A DNA stretch of 64,000 bases from the NCBI GenBank assembly GCA_965199235.1, contig CBDAQU010000002.1:1612001-1676000 (forward strand), in the 5' to 3' direction. A program made the translations under genes and the position numbers. The notes beneath the pieces are model-generated. The model was not told where the DNA came from, searched no databases, and was given only the letters and a program-made list of their open reading frames with translations. Source of the stretch: BOG-908 sp965199235. GTDB taxonomy: Bacteria; Pseudomonadota; Alphaproteobacteria; Acetobacterales; Acetobacteraceae. Positions 1-8,296 of the stretch are shown here, piece by piece (within the stretch, counting starts at the first letter, position 1; the number at the start of each line of letters is the position of its first letter).

Positions 1-179
1 CGCGGTTCCACCAGATGTGCGACGCAACCCCGACGGTGTGAAACCGAGTGCCGCTTGATGCCGATGGACGCGGCCGCGCACTCCAATCTGGAGCGGTTCC
101 TGTGCAGCGGGGGCGTTGCCCAAGCGCAACCCGCCCTGCGGCGTGGTGTTCAATCGGTGATTCGAGAAGCGACATTTCC

Positions 180-1607
180 TTGCACAGCATCGTCCTCAGG
201 CACGTCGTCGATTTCGAAGGTTGGCGGAACGCCGCGCGCGGGCTGGCGCTCGGCGGTGTCGCGCCTGATCAGACTCTCTGGTCGGTCGAGGAGGCGGGCG
301 ACCTGTTTGCCGGTGCGGCTCCGCCGCCCGCCCAGGCCGGCGCGTTTTCCGTCCCCCGCGCGCTCGTCGACCTGGCCGAGACGGCGATCCAGGCGCGCGA
401 CCCCGAACGCTTCGCGCTGCTCTATGCGCTGATCTGGCGCGCGCACCGCGGTGAGAAGCACATCCTGGAGGACGAAGCCGACCCGCTCGTGCAGCGGGTC
501 GTGCGGCTGGGCCAGGCGGTACGGCGCGACACCCACAAGATGCGCGCCTTCGTGCGCTTCCGCGAGGTGAGCGAGGATGGCGTGACGCGCTACGTCTCGT
601 GGTTCGAGCCTGAGCACTACATCGTCGAAGCCAACGCGCCGTTTTTCGTGCGCCGTTTCGCCACCATGACCTGGAGCATATTGACGCCGTACCGCAGCGC
701 GCATTGGGACGGCGATGCGCTGCGCCTGGGTGCCGGCGCCCAGGCCTCAGACGTGCCGGACGACGACGCTCTGGAAGCCTACTGGCGTGCCTATTTCTCC
801 AGCATCTTCAACCCGGCACGGCTGAAGGTTTCGGCGATGACTTCGGAAATGCCGAAGAAGTACTGGCGCAACCTGCCCGAAGCTGCAGCGATTCCCCAAC
901 TGATCCGGCAATCGCGCGAGAGGACACAGACGATGGTCGAAACCCCGGTAGTCTCGCCCGAGCGTGCGGCGCGGCCGCGCACGCCCGCCACGGCCGGCAG
1001 CAACAGCGCGAACGCTCTGTCAGAGATCGCCAGCGCGGCGGCCGGCTGCACGCGCTGCGACCTGTACCGCCATGCCACGCAGACGGTGTTCGGCGAGGGG
1101 CCGCTGGAGGCCCGCCTGATGCTGGTGGGCGAACAGCCCGGGGACCAGGAGGATCTGGCTGGACGCCCCTTCGTGGGCCCGGCGGGTCAGATCCTGGACC
1201 GTGCGCTGGTGCAGGCGGGCATCACCCGCAGCGAGGTCTACGTGACCAACGCGGTGAAACACTTTAAATTCGAGCCTAGAGGCAAGCGGCGCATCCACGC
1301 GACGCCTGACCGTGCGGAAATTCAGGTCTGCCGCTTTTGGCTGGACCAGGAGCGCGCGCTGGTCAGGCCGGCGGTGACGATCCTGCTGGGCGCCTCGGCC
1401 GCGCGCGCGGTGCTTGGGCGCGCGGTGACCATTTCGCGTGAACGCGGCAGGCCTATTCCGCTCGAAGGCGGCCAAGTGATGGTGACGACCCACCCCTCCT
1501 ATCTGCTGCGCCTGCCGGACGAGGAGAGCAAGGAACGCGAGTTCGCCGCCATGGTCGCGGATCTGAAGACGGCGCATGGGTGGCTCGCCGACACGGCTTC
1601 GTCCTGA
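180..1607 (+). CDS. UdgX-family uracil-DNA-binding protein fused to a DUF4130 domain
   Basis: A 475-aa fusion. The N-terminal half (about residues 1-240) resembles the DUF4130 domain that accompanies a radical-SAM DNA-metabolism protein. The C-terminal half is a family-4-like uracil-DNA glycosylase fold of the UdgX type: motif GEQPGD at 317-322, the UdgX-specific KRRIH loop at 369-373, and HPS at 438-440. In characterised UdgX the His of KRRIH makes a covalent bond to the abasic sugar after uracil excision, trapping the enzyme on DNA. I chose TTG at 180 because homology begins exactly there (HSIVLRHVVDFEGW) and a GAGAAG lies upstream; a longer frame from 48 has no family similarity before 180. 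The usual radical-SAM partner would lie upstream, outside the window. Family call is firm, start less so. Confidence 0.88.
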   Translation: MHSIVLRHVVDFEGWRNAARGLALGGVAPDQTLWSVEEAGDLFAGAAPPPAQAGAFSVPRALVDLAETAIQARDPERFALLYALIWRAHRGEKHILEDEADPLVQRVVRLGQAVRRDTHKMRAFVRFREVSEDGVTRYVSWFEPEHYIVEANAPFFVRRFATMTWSILTPYRSAHWDGDALRLGAGAQASDVPDDDALEAYWRAYFSSIFNPARLKVSAMTSEMPKKYWRNLPEAAAIPQLIRQSRERTQTMVETPVVSPERAARPRTPATAGSNSANALSEIASAAAGCTRCDLYRHATQTVFGEGPLEARLMLVGEQPGDQEDLAGRPFVGPAGQILDRALVQAGITRSEVYVTNAVKHFKFEPRGKRRIHATPDRAEIQVCRFWLDQERALVRPAVTILLGASAARAVLGRAVTISRERGRPIPLEGGQVMVTTHPSYLLRLPDEESKEREFAAMVADLKTAHGWLADTASS

Positions 1608-1644
1608 TCTGGCGGGCGACGGCGCGGCGCCATCCTGACGCGCG

Positions 1645-2133
1645 TCAGAACGTATCGACGATCTTCTCGTGCTTCCGGTCGGTTGCCTGGCCCTGCTGCA
1701 CGAACTGCCTGATCTGCTCGTTCTTGGTGTTGCCGAGCTCCTCCTTGTAGTCCGACTTGTCGTCCTCGTTGATCGCTTTCATTTCGTTGACGAACTGCTT
1801 GTCGAACGCCGCACCGTTCAGCGTCCGGATGTGGTCCAGCCTCAACTGCTTCTCCGGCGTCACGCTCGTCTGGATCGGCACCTGGTTCTGCTGCGCAATC
1901 TGCTCGGCCTGCTGGTTGAGCGCGGTGTGGTCGGCGATGTCCTGCTGGGCGAATTGCTTGATCTTGGCGTCGGCACTCTTTTGCAGCGCCAGTTGGGCGA
2001 GCTGCATCTCGTAGGCGCCGCCTTGCGCATCCTGCTGCAGGAACTTGCGATCCTTTGCAGACAGGCTAGCAGCGGCGCCGGCGCCCAAGCCAGCCACACA
2101 CAGCGCCGTCGCTACGGTCGCGATCTTCATCAT
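1645..2133 (-). CDS. DUF4142 exported protein
   Basis: A 162-aa protein with a cleavable N-terminal signal (MMKIATVATALCVAGLGAG then Ala-rich region) followed by an all-alpha, Gln- and Lys-rich domain of the DUF4142 family (a ferritin-like four-helix fold of unknown function), with KDRKFLQQDAQGGAYEMQLA near its start and repeated helices afterwards. The start ATG at 2133 has a GAGGA ribosome binding site about 8 nt upstream; a second ATG follows at once. It is monocistronic between convergent and divergent neighbours. DUF4142 proteins are periplasmic or outer-membrane-associated; no catalytic role can be read from the sequence. Confidence 0.85.
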   Translation of the reverse strand: MMKIATVATALCVAGLGAGAAASLSAKDRKFLQQDAQGGAYEMQLAQLALQKSADAKIKQFAQQDIADHTALNQQAEQIAQQNQVPIQTSVTPEKQLRLDHIRTLNGAAFDKQFVNEMKAINEDDKSDYKEELGNTKNEQIRQFVQQGQATDRKHEKIVDTF

Positions 2134-2232
2134 GACGTGATCCTCAGTTGAAGTCCGTCGAGCTAACGTGCGCGCGACGGGCCGGTCGTGTCGCAACCTC
2201 CCACTGTCGGAAAGTTCAACGACGAGGCTGCC

Positions 2233-2814
2233 TCAGGGAAAAAGCTTCTCCGTCACCCACCCGCGATCGGCGCGGGTGAACACAGTGCGGTCGTGCAGGC
2301 GGAACGGCATGTCCTGCCAGAACTCGAATTTCGTCGGCCTCACCCGAAAGCCCGACCAGTGCGGCGGGCGGGGAATGTCGTCGGCCGGAAAACGCGCCTC
2401 CAGCGCCTGCAGGCGGGTTTCGAGAACGCTGCGGTCGGACAGCGCGCGGGACTGGTCCGACGCCCAGGCGCCGAGACGCGAGACGCGGGCACGGGTGGCG
2501 TAGTAGGCGTCGGCTTCCTCCGGGCGCACCGGCTCCGCCCGCCCCTCGATGCGGACCTGGCGCGCCAGCGTCTTCCAGTGGAACAGCAGCGCCACGAGCG
2601 GGTTGGCCAGCAGCTCGTCCCCCTTGCGGCTCTGCGTGTTGGTGTAGAACACGAAGCCGTCTTGGTCGGCGCCCTTCAGCAGCACCATGCGCGCGCTGGG
2701 GTGGCCGTCCGGCGTCGCCGTCGCCAGCGTCATGGCGTTGGGGTCGTTCGGCTCGGTGCCGGACGCCTCGGCCAGCCACGCGTCGAACTGGGCAAACGGG
2801 TTGGGTGCTGACAT
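2233..2814 (-). CDS. pdxH: Pyridoxamine 5'-phosphate oxidase
   Basis: A 193-aa FMN flavoprotein that oxidises pyridoxine or pyridoxamine 5'-phosphate to pyridoxal 5'-phosphate in the cytoplasm. The split-barrel FMN-binding core is visible as RMVLLKGADQDGFVFYTN and SRKGDELLANP, and the C-terminal family signature as the segment ending WQDMPFRLHDR and closing in EKLFP. Length matches the family (about 200 aa). ATG at 2814 (MSAPNPFAQFDAWL) is taken as start because it fits homologues; the open frame continues upstream through the fabI promoter region but without similarity. It is divergent from fabI with about 136 bp between the starts, which must hold both promoters. Confidence 0.93.
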   Translation of the reverse strand: MSAPNPFAQFDAWLAEASGTEPNDPNAMTLATATPDGHPSARMVLLKGADQDGFVFYTNTQSRKGDELLANPLVALLFHWKTLARQVRIEGRAEPVRPEEADAYYATRARVSRLGAWASDQSRALSDRSVLETRLQALEARFPADDIPRPPHWSGFRVRPTKFEFWQDMPFRLHDRTVFTRADRGWVTEKLFP

Positions 2815-2950
2815 GGGGCGGTGGTGCCGCAGCCGGCCGGGCTTGACAAGCGGACGCGGCGGCTTGCCTGCCCGTATCCCCTTGTGCAACCACGGCCGAG
2901 CGGCGCAGACCATCTTACGCCGGTTGAGCGGCGCATCACCAAGGACCCCC

Positions 2951-3793
2951 ATGCCAGACATGCCCCAGCCCCTGCCGGTGCGCGGAACGCTCATGCAGGG
3001 CAAGAGGGGCGTGATCATGGGGGTCGCCAACGAACGGTCGCTCGCCTGGGGGATCGCTGCCGCCTGCGCGGCGCAGGGGGCCGACATCGCCTTCACCTAC
3101 CAGGGCGAGGCGCTCGGCAAGCGCGTGCGCCCGTTGGCCGCCAGCGTGGGCGCCTCGATCGTGCTGCCCTGCGACGTCGCCGACGAACAGAGCATGGACG
3201 CCGCTTTCCGCGCCATCGGCCAGCAATGGGGAACGATCGACTTTCTGGTCCACGCCATCGGCTTCGCCGACAAGCAGTTCTTGCGCGGCCGCTACGTGGA
3301 CACGCCGCGTGAGGCGTTCCTGCAGGCGCTCGACATCTCCTGCTTCTCCTTCACCGCCGCGTCCCAGCGCGCGGCGGCGCTGATGCCGCAGGGCGGGTCG
3401 CTGCTGACACTCACCTATCTCGGGGCCGAGCGCGTGGTGCCGCACTACAACGTGATGGGGGTGGCTAAGGCGGCGCTGGAGGCCTCGGTTCGCTACCTGG
3501 CGATGGATCTGGGGTCGGCCGGGATACGGGTGAACGCGATCAGCGCGGGGCCGGTCAAGACGCTGGCCGCCAACGGCATCGGCGATTTCCGCTACATCCT
3601 GCGCTGGAACCAGCTCAACAGCCCGATGGAACGCAACGTGCGGGTGGACGAGGTCGGCGGGGCAGGACTCTATCTGCTGTCGGACCTGTCGACTGCGGTC
3701 ACGGGCGAGGTGCACCACGTCGATTGCGGCTACCACGTGATCGGCATGAAAAACCCCAAGGCGCCCGACATCGCGGCGGTGTCGGAGGAGTAG
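2951..3793 (+). CDS. fabI: Enoyl-[acyl-carrier-protein] reductase (NADH)
   Basis: A 280-aa short-chain dehydrogenase of the FabI type, catalysing the last reductive step of fatty-acid elongation. Visible features are the modified nucleotide-binding motif GVANERSLAWGIA, the catalytic pair Y166 and K173 in HYNVMGVAK, and the ISAGPVKTLAANGI substrate loop that includes the typical FabI flexible region. ATG at 2951 is preceded directly by AAGGA. It is divergent from pdxH and followed by a 231-bp region before aroC with no gene that I can support. Cytoplasmic; probably essential unless another enoyl-ACP reductase is present. Confidence 0.94.
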   Translation: MPDMPQPLPVRGTLMQGKRGVIMGVANERSLAWGIAAACAAQGADIAFTYQGEALGKRVRPLAASVGASIVLPCDVADEQSMDAAFRAIGQQWGTIDFLVHAIGFADKQFLRGRYVDTPREAFLQALDISCFSFTAASQRAAALMPQGGSLLTLTYLGAERVVPHYNVMGVAKAALEASVRYLAMDLGSAGIRVNAISAGPVKTLAANGIGDFRYILRWNQLNSPMERNVRVDEVGGAGLYLLSDLSTAVTGEVHHVDCGYHVIGMKNPKAPDIAAVSEE

Positions 3794-4024
3794 AGGGCAC
3801 GTGATTATTGTCCTCGTCCTGACGGAGACCGATGGCAGACCATCCGCAGCGCCGCAGGTCTGGTGATCCTGTTCGTTGTCCACACAGATCTTGTCGAGCA
3901 GCAGGACGGGCGCCAAATTGGCGACCGCACGTTACGGGCGTCCATGCTTCGGGCGCTACGCCGACAAAGGGCGTCCGGATAGCTAGCGCTTCGGCGAGAA
4001 TGGGAGCCCGGAACCGGCCGAGAG

Positions 4025-5122
4025 ATGAGCCATAACACGTTCGGCCACCTGTTCCGCGTCACCACCTGGGGTGAGAGCCATGGGCCGGCAATCGGCTGTG
4101 TGGTCGACGGCTGCCCGCCGCGCATCCCGCTGACCGAGGCGGCCATCCAGCCCTTCCTCGACAGGCGCCGGCCGGGACAGTCGAAATTCACCACCCAGCG
4201 GCAGGAACCCGACCGCGTGCGCATCCTGTCTGGCGTGTTCGAGGGTGTCACCACCGGAACACCCATCGCGCTGCAGATCGACAACGTGGACCAGCGCTCG
4301 CGCGACTACGGCGACATCGCGCAGCGTTACCGCCCTGGCCATGCGGACCTGACCTACGATCTCAAATACGGCGTGCGCGACCATCGTGGCGGCGGGCGGA
4401 GTTCCGCGCGCGAGACGGCGTGCCGGGTGGCGGCGGGCGCGGTCGCCCGGCGCGTGCTGGGGGACGGGGTCACCATACGGGGCGCGCTTGTGCAGATAGG
4501 TCCGCATGCCGTCGACCGCGGCCGGTGGGACTGGGAGGAGGTCGAGCGCAACCCGTTCTTCTGCCCGGATCCCGGCGCGGCACCGCTATGGGAGGCATTC
4601 CTGGCAGACATCCGCCGGGCCGGCTCGTCGACCGGGGCCGTCATCGAGATCGTGGCAGACGGCGTACCCGCCGGGCTCGGCGCGCCGATCTATGGCAAGC
4701 TGGACGCCGACGTCGCTGCCGCGCTGATGAGCATTAACGCGGTCAAGGGCGTGGAGCTCGGCGACGGGTTTGCAGCCGCCGCGCTGAGCGGGGAGGAGAA
4801 CGCCGACGAGATGTGGATGCAGGACGACGTCCTGCGTTTCGGCTCCAACCATGCAGGCGGCGTCCTGGGCGGGATTGCGACCGGCCAGCCTCTGGTGGCG
4901 CGCTTCGCCGTCAAGCCGACGAGCTCCATCCTGACACCCCGACGCAGCGTGGACCGGGCAGGACAGGACGTGGCGGTGAGCACGCGCGGCAGGCACGACC
5001 CGTGTGTCGGCATCCGCGCCGTGCCGGTGGGCGAGGCGATGGTGGCCTGCGTGCTGGCGGACCACCTGCTGCGCCATTACGGGCAATGCGGCGCGGCAGC
5101 AGGACCGAAAAAAATGCCGTGA
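4025..5122 (+). CDS. aroC: Chorismate synthase
   Basis: A 365-aa enzyme that converts 5-enolpyruvylshikimate 3-phosphate to chorismate using reduced FMN, the last step of the shikimate pathway. The three family signatures are present: GESHGPAIGCVVDGCPP near the N-terminus, the central RPGHADLTYDLKYG followed by DHRGGGRSSARET, and the C-terminal RHDPCVGIRAVPVGEAM. The active-site histidines (GESHG, RPGH) are intact and the length is normal. It follows fabI on the same strand, but the 231-bp gap suggests its own promoter. Confidence 0.96.
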   Translation: MSHNTFGHLFRVTTWGESHGPAIGCVVDGCPPRIPLTEAAIQPFLDRRRPGQSKFTTQRQEPDRVRILSGVFEGVTTGTPIALQIDNVDQRSRDYGDIAQRYRPGHADLTYDLKYGVRDHRGGGRSSARETACRVAAGAVARRVLGDGVTIRGALVQIGPHAVDRGRWDWEEVERNPFFCPDPGAAPLWEAFLADIRRAGSSTGAVIEIVADGVPAGLGAPIYGKLDADVAAALMSINAVKGVELGDGFAAAALSGEENADEMWMQDDVLRFGSNHAGGVLGGIATGQPLVARFAVKPTSSILTPRRSVDRAGQDVAVSTRGRHDPCVGIRAVPVGEAMVACVLADHLLRHYGQCGAAAGPKKMP

Positions 5123-5127
5123 ATCCG

Positions 5128-5179
5128 CTGTGATCACAGTAAAGTGCTGGGATCGGACCGTCGCAACTCTACATTGTAG
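5128..5179. promoter_or_regulatory. Two perfect palindromes in a short promoter region
   Basis: The 60-bp gap between aroC and the next gene contains a 12-bp perfect palindrome CTGTGATCACAG (5128-5139) and an 11-bp palindrome CTACATTGTAG (5169-5179), the second ending only 6 nt before the ATG at 5186. TGTGA/TCACA arms resemble CRP/FNR half-sites but without the usual spacer. They are candidate operators for the downstream gene; the second would block the ribosome binding region. Confidence 0.35.
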
Positions 5180-5185
5180 CTGGTG

Positions 5186-6397
5186 ATGAATACACCGGCA
5201 TCGTCCGACTGCTCTGATGTCCTGAACGCGCTCGTCGACCGCATCGGTCGCCGCGCGTGGCAAGCTCGGATGGTGGAACTGAAACGTGGCTGCTCGGCCA
5301 CGTATGCCGGGCGCGCGCTGAGCCAGCTTCACGGGTTGGAACTGACGGTGGAACGGCTTCGCCGCAGGGGCCGCAACGCACCGCTGACCGAGATCGAGCG
5401 GCGTGTGCTCTGTCTCGCCTCAGACCTGGTCGGCGTGGCCGACACCCTGACATGCGCCGGTCGGACGCGCATGAACGACATGCTGGCCTCCGCCGTGACC
5501 GGTGCGGGCAACCTCGTGGCCCTGTTTCATATGATGCGCACCGCCTCGGTGCAGCGAAAGCGCGGTTTCGACATCGGTTTTCTGGGGCTGGAGGAAGGCG
5601 CCCCGTTCGATCTGCTGCTCCACCGTCACGGCATGGAGGCGGAGATCGTCTGCGACGTGATCTCGGCCGAGGCCGGGCGCGACCTGCACCGCAGCGCGTG
5701 GTCGCAGCTGATGGACCGTGTCGACCCGGACCTGCAGAGCTGGCTGGCGGCGCATCCCGGACGGTATTTGCTGAAGATGACGCTGCCGCAGGGGCTGAAA
5801 GGGCCGGAAGCGAGCGCAGAGGGCAGCCTGCTGGCCGACCTGCACCGCCGGATCACCGCGATGCTGACCGCGCACAAGCGCGCCGATTACGACGAGGCGG
5901 CGGTGCTTCGCCTGGATCCTCTCATGCTGGCCGCTGCCCAGGCCAACGAGCTTGGCCTGATGCCCAGGCTGCGCCGCGAGTTCGGGCACGAGGCGCACCT
6001 GGCAGTCACGTCGGCCGGCCAGGGAATCTTCGTGATGGCGGCAAGGGCGGGCCGTGAGGATGAGGTCGCTGCGGCCGTGCACCGCCGGATGGCCGAGATC
6101 GCGCCCAAGGCGCTGACCGGCACGCGTCCTGGCATACTGGCGATGATGATCGAGGATACCGACCGGTTGGAATGGCAGCAGCTTCGCAAGCAGCTTCGGC
6201 TGGAGGGCGAGGCGAGACATTTCATGACGCGGCCGGAGGCGCGCGCCGTCGTGGCGATCACCTGTTCGTCGCGGGAGGAGCTTCTGGGTCCGTCCGAGGA
6301 CGAAGGCTCGCCGTGCGCCGAGCTGCGGTTCCGCAACCCAAGCCACCCCTCCGCCAAGCAGCCGGCGCTGGCGCCCGCGGTCATGTCGTCGCCCTGA
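5186..6397 (+). CDS. Conserved-looking hypothetical protein, possible nuclease-like core
   Basis: A 403-aa soluble protein that I cannot assign to a named family. It has Arg-rich helical N-terminal sequence, then a more ordered block, RGFDIGFLGLEEGAPFDLLL followed by EAEIVCDVISAEAGRDLHRS, whose acidic pattern is loosely reminiscent of a PD-(D/E)XK nuclease core (D...E-x-E/hydrophobic strand) but lacks the defining Lys. No signal peptide or membrane helix is seen. The ATG at 5186 (or GTG at 5183) has no clear ribosome binding site. The C-terminal 30 residues are Pro/Ser-rich and probably disordered. Its promoter region holds two palindromes. Treat the nuclease idea as weak. Confidence 0.6.
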   Translation: MNTPASSDCSDVLNALVDRIGRRAWQARMVELKRGCSATYAGRALSQLHGLELTVERLRRRGRNAPLTEIERRVLCLASDLVGVADTLTCAGRTRMNDMLASAVTGAGNLVALFHMMRTASVQRKRGFDIGFLGLEEGAPFDLLLHRHGMEAEIVCDVISAEAGRDLHRSAWSQLMDRVDPDLQSWLAAHPGRYLLKMTLPQGLKGPEASAEGSLLADLHRRITAMLTAHKRADYDEAAVLRLDPLMLAAAQANELGLMPRLRREFGHEAHLAVTSAGQGIFVMAARAGREDEVAAAVHRRMAEIAPKALTGTRPGILAMMIEDTDRLEWQQLRKQLRLEGEARHFMTRPEARAVVAITCSSREELLGPSEDEGSPCAELRFRNPSHPSAKQPALAPAVMSSP

Positions 6398-6409
6398 GCG
6401 GGTGGCAGG

Positions 6410-8296
6410 TCAGCCCGTATGGCTGACCTGCCACCGTCCGGCGTTCGTGTGGACGGGCGCTTCGCCGCCGGAGGGGGTTCGTGTCGCCGGACAATCGAGG
6501 TAGCGGCGCCACGCGGTCTCGCTGGTGAACTCGGCATGCGCGCGACGCCAGTCAGCCGAGACCTCGGCCAGCGCCCGCATCCGCCAGGCCAGCCTGACGG
6601 CGTGCAGGAGAAGCCTGCGGAAGGTGCCACGGGAGCGTCGGTAGAGCGGCTGCTCCACCTCCCATTCCTCCCGCACCGCAACAGCGTCGGCGCCGCGCAC
6701 GCGGAACCAGACATGGTCGCGCGGCTCGACCGCGATGACCGTGCCGCCTGCGTCCGGCCGACGCCATTCGGACGCCAGGGCGGCGCCGAACTGAAGCAGG
6801 AACGCGGCACGACTGCGCGGCCCGACGGCCGGGTGCCGCCGGTGCAGCACCCTGTCGCGCTGGACCGTGCCCGTCGGGTAGGCCGCGCGCAGCGCATCCA
6901 GCGAAGCATGCACCTCGCGCGGGTTGCGGGCGTAGATGGCCGGACCGGTCAGAAAATCCTCGATCGCCCGGATCAGCAGGGCGGCACGCTGGTAGCGGAA
7001 CATCAGCAGTTCGGCGACGATCCATTTCAGCGCCACGAAGCCGAGCCTGCGGGCCGGGTTGGGCAGGTGGCAGGCGGCCAGCACGAACATGTTGCGGAAT
7101 TCGTAGTAGATGTGCCAGCTGCCCAGCTTGGCATAGAACGGCTCGTGCCAGATGCCGATGCCGGGCATGGACACCATCGGCACGCCGGCATCGTGCAGGC
7201 GGCGGCCGAACTCCACGTCGTCGCCCCTGATGAAGCACGGCATCGGATAGCCCACCCGGTCCAGCAGCCTGATGGGCAGCCCCATGAACCACCACCCGTT
7301 GTAGTGCATCGGCGTCTCGTCGAGGAAGCGGCCCAGGCTGCCGGGATGCGACAGCTCGGCGCCCAGATGCAGCGGCACGACCGACAGCTTGGCGTCGTCC
7401 AGGCGCGCGCCGCCCTCGTAGAGGTGGGTGGGGCGGAACAGGTCGAGCATGTGTCCGGCGACTGCCATGTCGGCCGAAGCGAGCTCGTAGAGCCTTGACG
7501 TGCGCAGCAGAGCTTCCGGCTCGATCACCACGTCGTCGTCGAGCAGCACCACGTGGCTCGCCCCGAGCATCCGTGCTTCCAGCATTCCCCTGGTGAAGCC
7601 GCCCGCGCCGCCGCTGTTGGCCTGCTCCACGACGTGCAGGCGGCCGATGACCGAGGCGCCGACAGGGTGCCGCGCCAGGCGGGCGGACAGGCCGGGAGTG
7701 CCATTGTTGACGATGACGATGCCCGCCATCGCGTCTAGCACGGCAGGGTCGGCAGCCACCCGGACCAGCAGAGCGGCCAGGGCCGCGTCGCGGTCGAAGG
7801 TGCAGATGACCGGCATCAGGCGAACCGTCTTCGGCTGGGCGTGCGTCCGCCAATGGCCGCCAAGGACGGTGACGCCGGCACGGGCGCCCTTGAGCGCCAC
7901 GATGCGCAGGGCCAGCCGCCCGGCGGCCCGGGGGTGAGCCAAAGGCGGAACAGGAAGCAGCACGGTGCCGCCAACCGTGTGCGCCTCGGCCAGCAGCGCG
8001 CCACAAGCGTTGCGGCTGTGCCGCCACAGCTCCACCCTTGCGCTACCCTGCACCTGCAGGTCGATGGCGAGCGGACCCAGGCTGGTGTGACGCCGCCAGA
8101 CGTTTTCGTCGAAACTGTTGAAGTACGTGTCGAGGTCGAGCACCCCGCCGGGCGGTATGGCCGGAGACACGCGGGAGGACTGCCTGGGACCCTCGTGGCG
8201 CCAGTAGAGCTCCGCAGTCTCCACGCTGGACGGGCTCACGAGGCGTTGCAGCACCAGCGGCTGCGGTGCGGCGGTCGTCGGCGCGACAGCGTTCAC
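6410..8296 (-). CDS. GlfT2-like galactofuranosyltransferase (GT2 family)
   Basis: A 628-aa glycosyltransferase with the architecture of mycobacterial GlfT2: an N-terminal beta-sandwich region (residues about 1-160, with DTYFNSFDENVWRRHT), a GT-A catalytic domain with IVIVNNG, a DXD-type LLDDDVVIEP motif, the acceptor-site FIRGDDVEFGRR and a downstream WHEPFY, then a helical C-terminal region. It would use UDP-galactofuranose to extend a cell-surface polysaccharide. It starts at GTG 8296, overlapping the stop of the upstream glycosyltransferase (GTGA), so the pair is translationally coupled. A longer open frame upstream is an artefact of that gene. No UDP-galactopyranose mutase gene is nearby, so the sugar is an inference from family. 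Confidence 0.8.
   Translation of the reverse strand: MNAVAPTTAAPQPLVLQRLVSPSSVETAELYWRHEGPRQSSRVSPAIPPGGVLDLDTYFNSFDENVWRRHTSLGPLAIDLQVQGSARVELWRHSRNACGALLAEAHTVGGTVLLPVPPLAHPRAAGRLALRIVALKGARAGVTVLGGHWRTHAQPKTVRLMPVICTFDRDAALAALLVRVAADPAVLDAMAGIVIVNNGTPGLSARLARHPVGASVIGRLHVVEQANSGGAGGFTRGMLEARMLGASHVVLLDDDVVIEPEALLRTSRLYELASADMAVAGHMLDLFRPTHLYEGGARLDDAKLSVVPLHLGAELSHPGSLGRFLDETPMHYNGWWFMGLPIRLLDRVGYPMPCFIRGDDVEFGRRLHDAGVPMVSMPGIGIWHEPFYAKLGSWHIYYEFRNMFVLAACHLPNPARRLGFVALKWIVAELLMFRYQRAALLIRAIEDFLTGPAIYARNPREVHASLDALRAAYPTGTVQRDRVLHRRHPAVGPRSRAAFLLQFGAALASEWRRPDAGGTVIAVEPRDHVWFRVRGADAVAVREEWEVEQPLYRRSRGTFRRLLLHAVRLAWRMRALAEVSADWRRAHAEFTSETAWRRYLDCPATRTPSGGEAPVHTNAGRWQVSHTG

Noticed and set aside
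3794..4024. Origin-like element from a TTGTCCACA sequence, and a 67-codon frame, between fabI and aroC
   Set aside because: A single DnaA-box-like 9-mer without cluster or AT-rich block; the small frame has no ribosome binding site or similarity.
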